This document shows positions 52,279 to 57,490 of a DNA stretch of 57,490 nucleotides, in pieces (the first letter of the stretch is position 1; every line of letters starts with the position of its first letter). The notes under the pieces are model-generated. The model worked only from the letters and a program-made list of their open reading frames with translations, searched no databases and had not been told where the DNA came from. The translations under genes and the position numbers were made by a program. Source of the DNA: DASYPQ01 sp046155895 (GTDB lineage Bacteria; Planctomycetota; UBA1135; GCA-002686595); assembly GCA_046155895.1 (NCBI GenBank), contig JBJXFB010000124.1:1-57490 (forward strand), given 5' to 3'.

Positions 52279-52584
52279 ATGACCAGCGAAGACACCGTTC
52301 AAGGGCATGAAGGCCCCGGCACGCCGCCGGGACATGCGTTCCGGATTCAGATCGACAGGGAGCACTACAAGGTGACCCAGAAGACCATGACGGGCCTCGA
52401 GCTCCGGAGGGTACCGCCGACGCCAATCGGCCCCGACCGTGACCTGTTCGAGGTCGTGCCAGGCGGCACGGACAAGAAGATCGGCGACAAGGACGTCGTC
52501 GAGATTCGAGATGGGAAGCGGTTCTTCACCGCGCCGGCGCAGATCAATCCGGGGAGAGGCCCATGCTTCCGCAGAATGACGTGA
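52279..52584 (+). CDS. Ubiquitin-like modifier, multiubiquitin family
   Basis: A 101-residue protein with one beta-grasp domain (about 20-92). FRIQIDREHYKVTQKTMTGLELRRV, DLFEVVPGGTDKKIGDKDVVEIRDGKRFFTAPAQINPG is the full pattern of the multiubiquitin domain described from E1/E2/JAB operons. Many relatives carry tandem copies; this one has a single copy. After INPG (Gly92) the sequence continues RGPCFRRMT, so the C-terminal glycine must be exposed by a peptidase, presumably the JAMM domain encoded two genes later. Its end overlaps the E2-like gene by 22 bases. The first 18 residues are a flexible Gly/Pro-rich leader. Confidence 0.88.
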   Translation: MTSEDTVQGHEGPGTPPGHAFRIQIDREHYKVTQKTMTGLELRRVPPTPIGPDRDLFEVVPGGTDKKIGDKDVVEIRDGKRFFTAPAQINPGRGPCFRRMT

Positions 52585-52949
52585 TCCGCCTGGCGGAGCG
52601 TGGAATCAAGTACACGGTCTTGGCCGAGGCGAGCATGACCTGCGTCGTGGTGCAGGAGTATCGACTGCCCCCGGGTTATGACCGAGAACAGGCAGACCTG
52701 CTGCTGAGATTGAGCCCCGGCTTTCCGGACGTGCAGCCGGACATGTGGTGGTTCAATCCGGGAATCCGCCTCAAGGACGGTCGCGTGGTGAGGGCCACGG
52801 AAGTAACCGAGCAGCATGTCGGACGGACATGGCAGCGATGGTCGAGACATCTCGATGCAGGGAAGTGGCAAAGCGGAATCGACTCGTTGGAGAGCTACTT
52901 GGCATTGATCAGCGGGGAGCTTGAGCGTTGCGTGCACAATCCGAACTAG
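52563..52949 (+). CDS. E2-like protein (prokaryotic E2 family E)
   Basis: A 128-residue protein similar to prokaryotic E2 family E. Landmarks are YRLPPGYDREQADLLLRLSPGFPDVQPDMWWFNPGIRLKDG (about 33-73), the counterpart of the E2 YPFxPPxxxF segment, and the tail WQRWSRHLDAGKWQSGIDSLESYLALISGEL (about 90-120). The only Cys residues are Cys27 and Cys123; none lies just after the NPG segment where a classical E2 has its thioester Cys. It would carry the activated modifier from the E1, by an unusual residue, or act as a scaffold. It overlaps both neighbours by 22 bases. Confidence 0.82.
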   Translation: MLPQNDVIRLAERGIKYTVLAEASMTCVVVQEYRLPPGYDREQADLLLRLSPGFPDVQPDMWWFNPGIRLKDGRVVRATEVTEQHVGRTWQRWSRHLDAGKWQSGIDSLESYLALISGELERCVHNPN

Positions 52950-54328
52950 TCACCCTCGTGCTCTCGCAGCCACTTGCGGAGGAGCTGGAACGAGTTGCAC
53001 GCCTGCCGATTGAGACAGCAGGCGTGATGTTCGCGAGCGTGGTGCCCTCCGAAGTCGGAGGAGCACGGCTGCTGGGCCGCGGCATTCGATGGGTAGGGGA
53101 GTCCCACTATGTCCGCCGTGGCCGAGATCACATGACAATTGGTTCGGAAGGCTACGTGCCGTTCCTGGGAGAAGCGGAGAAGCTGGGGGCGGTTGCGATC
53201 TGGGTGCATACGCACCCGGGGAAAGATGCGTGGCCGGTGGCGAGCCGAGCTGATGTGGTGGTTGATGGCCAGTTGGCGGAGCTATTCAGGCTGCGATCAG
53301 GAAGCAACTACTACGGCATGCTCATCGTGTCGCCGCGGCAACGGCTGTTCGCCTTCACGGGACAGTTGCAACGAGTCGGTGAGGTCCCAGTCCCGTTCGG
53401 ACGAGCGTGGATCGTCGGCGATCGACTTGCCGCAATAAGGACATTCGGCGGGCCGACGATACCGATGGACGAAGCGTTCGACCGGAATGTGCGGGCGCTG
53501 GGAGGTGGCGTTCAGGAGGCGCTAGGCGATCTGCAGGCAGGAATCGTCGGATGTGGAGGAACAGGCTCCGCCGTCGCCGAGCAGCTGGTTCGCCTGGGAG
53601 TCCGAAGATTTGTTCTGTTTGATCCGGACCGCCTATCCGCCAGCAATGTGACGCGTGTCTATGGTTCTACGCCAGCTGATGTCGGCAAGGGAAAGGTAGA
53701 CGTTCTTGCGACGCATCTCTCGAGGATCGCGCCAGACGTCGCATGTCGATCGCAGAAGTCGATGATCACACTGGAGCCTACAGCAAGGACCCTATCTGAG
53801 TGTGATGTCGTATTCGGGTGCACAGACGACAACGCCGGTCGTCTCGTGCTGTCCCGCCTGGCGACATACATGCTGACGCCAGTGTTCGACTGCGGGGTAC
53901 TCATCTCGAGCGACGCAGAAGGGCAGGTCACCGGCATTGACGGTCGGGTGACGACGCTCGTTCCGGGGCAGGCGTGTCTAGTCTGCCGCGGGCGCATCGA
54001 TACGAAGAGAGCGGCTGCGGAGCTGATGACCCCGAAGGAGCGCATTCGCCTGGAAAGGGAAGGGTACGCTCCCGCGCTAGGGCGAGTCGAACCCGCCGTG
54101 GTCACTTTCACGACTCTCGTTGCAGCCGCAGCGGTTAGCGAGCTGCTCGAGCGCCTGGTTGGGTACGGTCCTACGCCGCGCCCCAGCGAGGTTCTGCTGC
54201 GGTGCCATGAGCGAGAGACTTCGACAAACGCGCAAGCTCCGCGGGCGCGCCACTATTGCGATTCCACATCCGGGAAATTGGGGCTCGGGGTAACTGCACC
54301 CTTTCTCGATCAGACGTGGTCGCAATGA
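52928..54328 (+). CDS. E1-like activating enzyme fused to JAMM deubiquitinase
   Basis: A 466-residue fusion. The N-terminal JAB/JAMM metalloprotease (about 5-150) has Glu29, His94 and His96 in VHTHPG, Ser106 and Asp109, a complete zinc site. The ThiF/E1 domain (about 195-440) has the nucleotide loop GIVGCGGTGSAVAEQL near 208, DPDRLSASNVTRVYG, GCTDDNAG near 298 and candidate catalytic Cys350 and Cys353 in GQACLVCRGRID. One protein can thus both mature or remove the modifier and adenylate it. It starts with TTG at 52928, overlapping the E2-like gene by 22 bases, and ends in a four-base overlap with the next gene. Confidence 0.9.
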   Translation: MRAQSELVTLVLSQPLAEELERVARLPIETAGVMFASVVPSEVGGARLLGRGIRWVGESHYVRRGRDHMTIGSEGYVPFLGEAEKLGAVAIWVHTHPGKDAWPVASRADVVVDGQLAELFRLRSGSNYYGMLIVSPRQRLFAFTGQLQRVGEVPVPFGRAWIVGDRLAAIRTFGGPTIPMDEAFDRNVRALGGGVQEALGDLQAGIVGCGGTGSAVAEQLVRLGVRRFVLFDPDRLSASNVTRVYGSTPADVGKGKVDVLATHLSRIAPDVACRSQKSMITLEPTARTLSECDVVFGCTDDNAGRLVLSRLATYMLTPVFDCGVLISSDAEGQVTGIDGRVTTLVPGQACLVCRGRIDTKRAAAELMTPKERIRLEREGYAPALGRVEPAVVTFTTLVAAAAVSELLERLVGYGPTPRPSEVLLRCHERETSTNAQAPRARHYCDSTSGKLGLGVTAPFLDQTWSQ

Positions 54329-54660
54329 CCGGAATCGCTTGGTACGAGTGGTGGCTCCCATTCAGGTCTTGGCGGATTGTGTGCAGCGTAGAGGCGGCTG
54401 ATGAGATCCCGAAAAGCTTACCCGAGAGGGGTGTTGTTGTTGTTGGATCGAGCGAACGGCCGAAGTGGATTGCATTTGATTGCCCATGTAGGTCGGGGCA
54501 CCGCATCATGATCACCCTCGATCCTGGTCATCGGCCGCATTGGCACATTGTGTCACGGAAACGGTTGACGCTATCTCCAAGCGTGGACTATCGTGGCAAC
54601 GGAAGAAGATGTCATTATTTCGTTCGAAATGGGTCGGTTGAATGGATACACGGCGAATAG
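54325..54660 (+). CDS. DUF6527-like small Cys/His protein
   Basis: A 111-residue protein resembling DUF6527, a family I associate with E1/E2/ubiquitin-like operons. The core is WIAFDCPCRSGHRIMITLDPGHRPHWHIVSRKRLTLSPSVDY, and later RRCHYFVRNGSVEWI. Cys53, Cys55, His59, Cys96 and His97 could bind one zinc ion. Position and metal-site pattern make an E3-like or substrate-adaptor role possible, but this is inference. It starts in a four-base overlap (ATGA) with the E1 gene, so it is part of the operon. Confidence 0.75.
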   Translation: MTGIAWYEWWLPFRSWRIVCSVEAADEIPKSLPERGVVVVGSSERPKWIAFDCPCRSGHRIMITLDPGHRPHWHIVSRKRLTLSPSVDYRGNGRRCHYFVRNGSVEWIHGE

Positions 54661-54671
54661 GGAGATTGACT

Positions 54672-55571
54672 ATGGAGCTCGAGTCTGACAAGAACCGCGA
54701 ATCTCCATCGAAGGCCAAGAGTGCAACTCCGCCACAGTTGAAGACGCCGGTGTATCAGGCATTGCATGCGGCACGTTATCAGAGGCAGGCGCTTATTCGC
54801 GAGATTCAGGAACAGACCAATAATCGCCTTCTCGCCTATGTGGGCCCCAAGGCATCAGTCAACCGAGATGATACTCTTGGCATCGTCGAGCTCTTGCAGA
54901 GTGTCCCCTGCGAGACAAACATCGACCTCCTCCTTCATACTCCCGGTGGAGACATTGATGCGGCGGAGAAGTCGATGGCACTACTGCGGCGGGCAGTTGG
55001 GACCGCCAAGCTTCGCGTAATCGTTCCCGACTTCGCAAAAAGTGCGGGGACACTCATGGCCGTGGCCGCTGATGTCGTAGTGATGAGCGATAGTTCGGAG
55101 CTTGGGCCCATCGATCCGCAGATCGTCCTTGATGATGGCAGGGGCAATGCGATCCAGCACTCAGTCTTGAGTTACATCGACGCATTCAATGGACATTCGG
55201 AGGCTCTCAGAAGTGACCCGAACGACCCCGTGGCCCGCGTGATGCTCAACAAGATTGACCCTGCCACACTAAACGTCTACACCGCAGTGAAGGAGCGAGC
55301 CAGAAGGCTTGCGGAAGATCATTTGAATCGGGGGATGAGAGTCCCCAACTTCACAGAGATTGCGAACAAACTCATCGACAACAAACGCTGGTTGACGCAT
55401 GGCCAAATGATCGGCTATCAAGCGGCGCAAGGCCTGAAGCTTAAGATCGAATACCTGCCGCCAGAAGACGAGCTTTGGCGCTTGTTCTGGCAGTTGTATT
55501 GCCAACAACGCCTTGCGGTGAAGGATCAAGAGAAGCTCTTCGAATCGGACTTCGTCAGTCTCATCATGTAG
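54672..55571 (+). CDS. ClpP/SppA-class serine protease (SDH family)
   Basis: A 299-residue protease of the SDH/ClpP-class serine proteinase family. NIDLLLHTPGGDIDAAEKSMALL (about 83-105) is the ClpP-fold oxyanion-side Gly-Gly motif. Ser124 in DFAKSAGTLMAVAAD is the candidate nucleophile, and SSELGPIDPQI (about 141-150) is the conserved following block. There is no signal peptide or membrane segment, so it is cytoplasmic, unlike SppA or NfeD. It lies 11 bases after the DUF6527-like gene and is the last gene of the operon, pointing to proteolysis of modified proteins or of the conjugates themselves. It ends 16 bases before the convergent AbiEii gene. Confidence 0.83.
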   Translation: MELESDKNRESPSKAKSATPPQLKTPVYQALHAARYQRQALIREIQEQTNNRLLAYVGPKASVNRDDTLGIVELLQSVPCETNIDLLLHTPGGDIDAAEKSMALLRRAVGTAKLRVIVPDFAKSAGTLMAVAADVVVMSDSSELGPIDPQIVLDDGRGNAIQHSVLSYIDAFNGHSEALRSDPNDPVARVMLNKIDPATLNVYTAVKERARRLAEDHLNRGMRVPNFTEIANKLIDNKRWLTHGQMIGYQAAQGLKLKIEYLPPEDELWRLFWQLYCQQRLAVKDQEKLFESDFVSLIM

Positions 55572-55587
55572 TGACAGAGTGCGCGCG

Positions 55588-56550
55588 TCAGAGCATGTCG
55601 CGCATCTCGAGGAACCGCTGTTGCACTTCCCCCCATGATGGGAAGGCGCCGTAGCAGAGTAGGCGGCACTGGGCCTCGTACTCGGTCGCGATGGACTTGG
55701 CGAGCTTCTCCGGCGGAAACAGAGCGTCGCTATTGGCGAAGGTCATTCCTTCAGGAGGGAAGTAGTCGCGTGAGAATGCTCGGCGGCTGATCTCGTCGTA
55801 GTCCGCCTTGATGGCGGCGTACTCGCCCGACCGCAGCATGGCCATGACTTCGGGTCGGTGGCTGAGTCGATAGAGGTCGTAGTAGTGGCGAGCGTATGTC
55901 CCCAATGGTCGACCATCGCGTTTCAGGATCTCGACCTTGCCGTGGATGGCGAACAGTTTCTCGACGAAGGTGCGGCGGAAGTGCAGGAGGCGGAACGGAA
56001 ACGCTGATTCATCCTCGGCCCCGAGGGAGTGCCCAGCCGTCTCGAGGTATTCAGCCAAGAATGACCGCAGTTGGACAATTGCAGTCGGCTGCCGGCCACT
56101 CGCGGTTCCGACCTCGAGCAATACGCGATTCGCCACTTCCCCGGTTCCGCCAAACCGCCTTTGGTACGCGAATCGATCGCTCCGGCCGAAGCCTCCGATC
56201 GTCTTACTCTCGTCCGCAACGAATCTCAGACCTGGATGCCGCGCGACCTGGTCGCGGAGGCGCTTGAGTTCCCGGTCGATGGCATTGGTACCGAGCGCCG
56301 GCGTGAAGGCGTTCGGGTCGAGGAAGAGGTCGATGTCCTCGGAGAATCTGTCGATGAGACCCCAACCCTTGGAGAGACTGGTGCCGCCCTTGAAGATGAC
56401 TTTGTCCTTAGCGGCCTGAGCGATCACGCGCAACGCCTCCGTGACGTAGTAGTCCTTTTCGATCACCGGAGCGCGGAGGCCCCGACCGGCGAAGTGCTTT
56501 TCAGCCGCGAGGATGGCTTGCTCGAACTCAGGGTGTTCGAACAGTCTCAT
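55588..56550 (-). CDS. AbiEii-type nucleotidyltransferase toxin
   Basis: The 320-residue toxin of a type IV AbiE toxin-antitoxin / abortive-infection pair. The nucleotidyltransferase signature is present as FKGGTSLSKGWGL (Gly-Gly-Thr-Ser at 55-58, Lys61) and SEDIDLF (Glu71, Asp72, Asp74). The helical C-terminus includes LGTYARHYYDLYRLS near 220. Known relatives block growth during phage infection by adding nucleotides to RNA. The start at 56550 overlaps the antitoxin stop as ATGA; a longer reading to 56574 exists. It is the second gene after the antitoxin. Confidence 0.92.
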   Translation of the reverse strand: MRLFEHPEFEQAILAAEKHFAGRGLRAPVIEKDYYVTEALRVIAQAAKDKVIFKGGTSLSKGWGLIDRFSEDIDLFLDPNAFTPALGTNAIDRELKRLRDQVARHPGLRFVADESKTIGGFGRSDRFAYQRRFGGTGEVANRVLLEVGTASGRQPTAIVQLRSFLAEYLETAGHSLGAEDESAFPFRLLHFRRTFVEKLFAIHGKVEILKRDGRPLGTYARHYYDLYRLSHRPEVMAMLRSGEYAAIKADYDEISRRAFSRDYFPPEGMTFANSDALFPPEKLAKSIATEYEAQCRLLCYGAFPSWGEVQQRFLEMRDML

Positions 56551-57293
56551 TCGCAAGTTTTCTTGGCTTGCCATTCACGGGCGTGGGGAAGGGCCGACAG
56601 CGCGCCGAAGTCGAAGCGTGAGAGCGGATTGAGAGACTCTCGCAGCCGAGCCAACCGCTTGTTGTTCGTGCCGAGCTCCGCGCCAAGTGCACCAAGCATC
56701 GCCCGAACGCGCGGTGGCTCGGTGTCGGCGACATTCAGGAGACGCTGGTAGCGTCCCTGCTCCTGCAGGAGTTTCAACATCCTGTGGGCGGTCTCGGAAG
56801 GCGGAAGTTCACTGGTTCTCCCTCCCATGCGAAGAAACTCAAGCACCGCGGCGTCGGATTCAGGGAGCTCGTTCCACGTCCAAGGCCGACGGGTATGGAC
56901 AACCGTGTCCTCTCCGACAAGCTTGCGGGGGAGACTAGAGGCGCTGGTCGCCACCTCGCCCTTGGCAGGAACCTGAGTCGTGAATCCCAGGAGACTCGCC
57001 GCGGTGAGCCCCGAGGGGAAGACGTGCTTGTGACCGGAAGCCCGATTCCACAGCGAGCGAGGATTGGGTTGACTCCTGCCGAAAGGAGTAGCGCGCGATC
57101 GGTAGTAGGTGCCCTTGCTCAGTCGGTCAAGGCCGCCGCTCCTTGCCATGCGGGAGAGGGCCTGGGCGACGGCCGCGAAGGGTAGGTCGCTGAAGTCTTC
57201 CATGCGCCAGACGCGAGCCCCACCTCGTTCCACACGGGCTCGGACCTGCTTGGAGACGGGGGTTCTTTGGGCTGTCTGGGAGGACCTAGTCAT
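56547..57293 (-). CDS. AbiEi-type antitoxin and autorepressor
   Basis: A 248-residue protein of the AbiEi-like type. The N-terminal winged helix (QVRARVERGGARVWRMEDFSDLPFAAVAQALSRMARSGGLDRLSKGTYY) is followed by an AbiEi C-terminal domain that neutralises the toxin. In known systems it also represses its own promoter by binding inverted repeats. Here such a repeat overlaps the -35 box. The start codon at 57293 lies at the expected transcription start, suggesting a leaderless message; the frame is open to 57353 but that would require starting upstream of the promoter. Confidence 0.88.
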   Translation of the reverse strand: MTRSSQTAQRTPVSKQVRARVERGGARVWRMEDFSDLPFAAVAQALSRMARSGGLDRLSKGTYYRSRATPFGRSQPNPRSLWNRASGHKHVFPSGLTAASLLGFTTQVPAKGEVATSASSLPRKLVGEDTVVHTRRPWTWNELPESDAAVLEFLRMGGRTSELPPSETAHRMLKLLQEQGRYQRLLNVADTEPPRVRAMLGALGAELGTNNKRLARLRESLNPLSRFDFGALSALPHAREWQAKKTCE

Positions 57294-57299
57294 GCTGAC

Positions 57300-57328
57300 A
57301 GTATCGGAGGATCCGGCAATTTTGTCAA
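57300..57328 (-). promoter_or_regulatory. Promoter of the abiE pair
   Basis: On the minus strand, TTGACA (57328-57323) and GATACT (57305-57300) are 17 bases apart. The ATG follows six bases after the -10 box, so transcription should begin at or next to the A of the start codon. Confidence 0.75.
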
Positions 57329-57353
57329 GTTTATTAGCAAGAAAACTGGACAA
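57322..57353. promoter_or_regulatory. Putative AbiEi operator overlapping the -35 box
   Basis: TTGTCAAGTTT (57322-57332) and AAACTGGACAA (57343-57353) form 11-base arms with a single mismatch around ten bases. One arm covers the -35 hexamer. AbiEi proteins are known to autorepress through paired repeats of this kind. Confidence 0.65.
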
Positions 57354-57461
57354 TATCCCAGAGGAAAATCCAGCATGAGCCCAGGAAACATCGGGGATTC
57401 AAGCGGATATCGAGGAAGCCGGGGGTAAGCTTGGCTCCTGGTGCAAGCCTCCCTGTCGGTG

Positions 57462-57490
57462 AGGTGGTCAGTATATATACATGACCACCT
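57462..57490. repeat. Inverted repeat at the right window edge
   Basis: AGGTGGTCA (57462-57470) and TGACCACCT (57482-57490) flank the AT-rich centre GTATATATACA. The arms are perfect and reach the last base of the window, so the repeat may continue. It could be an operator for a gene beyond the edge or an element end. Positions 57354-57461 contain no gene. Confidence 0.5.

Noticed and set aside
57366..57386. Possible right attachment site resembling the tRNA-Val 3' end (AATCCAG...AGCCCA)
   Set aside because: It matches only in two short blocks with a different length between them, which is expected by chance. A real att repeat should be an unbroken match.

Overview
The window is a stretch of GC-rich bacterial chromosome, very probably from a planctomycete (Planctomycetota). 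This is inferred from three things: a DUF1580-type small HTH protein next to the integrase, a secreted repeat protein ending in the Cys-rich PCPC...GCNNS tail region common in planctomycete exported proteins, and the abundance of ECF sigma factors. No rRNA gene or CRISPR array was seen; one tRNA gene, tRNA-Val(CAC), is present.

Positions 1-46,000 are core genome. On the minus strand lie clpB, then pdxJ-dapA. On the plus strand rsmD, nagA, an exported hypothetical protein, manA, a pseudouridine synthase and an M16 peptidase pair are tightly packed, many overlapping by 1-4 bases. A cupin and a class C beta-lactamase-like hydrolase follow on the minus strand, then the complete 2-oxoglutarate dehydrogenase operon sucA-sucB-lpdA and a di-haem cytochrome c peroxidase. 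Next come an OmpR-type two-component system, a secreted beta-propeller protein, a parvulin lipoprotein and an M1 aminopeptidase lipoprotein. A PhnD-like binding protein and a hybrid histidine kinase form a sensory pair, divergent from a 1455-residue multidomain fusion (two rhodaneses, a YidC/Oxa1-like membrane domain, a PEP-synthase-type ATP-grasp and phosphohistidine domain, and PilZ). groES-groEL, a stand-alone receiver, an M19 dipeptidase, an SSB-tailed protein, cdd, ligA, an amidohydrolase and an ECF sigma factor complete this part.

From about 46,090 the character changes. A tRNA-Val(CAC) gene is followed by a tyrosine integrase and a DUF1580-like putative excisionase, then by genes with visibly lower GC. 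This is an integrated accessory (defence) island that continues to, and probably past, the right edge. It holds an ECF sigma factor with a small partner, two small unknown genes, a class II Fic AMP-transferase with an elaborate operator, and a ribbon-helix-helix regulator divergent from a five-gene ubiquitin-like conjugation operon. An AbiE toxin-antitoxin pair follows.

The most exciting element is the operon at 52,279-55,571: a multiubiquitin-family ubiquitin-like protein, an E2-like protein, an E1 fused to a JAMM deubiquitinase, a small Cys/His protein resembling DUF6527, and a ClpP/SppA-class serine protease. Together they look like a compact bacterial modify-and-degrade system. The second is the giant fusion at 31,590-35,957. 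Smaller observations include a MITE-like insertion that replaced a TTG start by ATG in nagA, leaderless promoters in the island, and a duplicated operator array upstream of fic.
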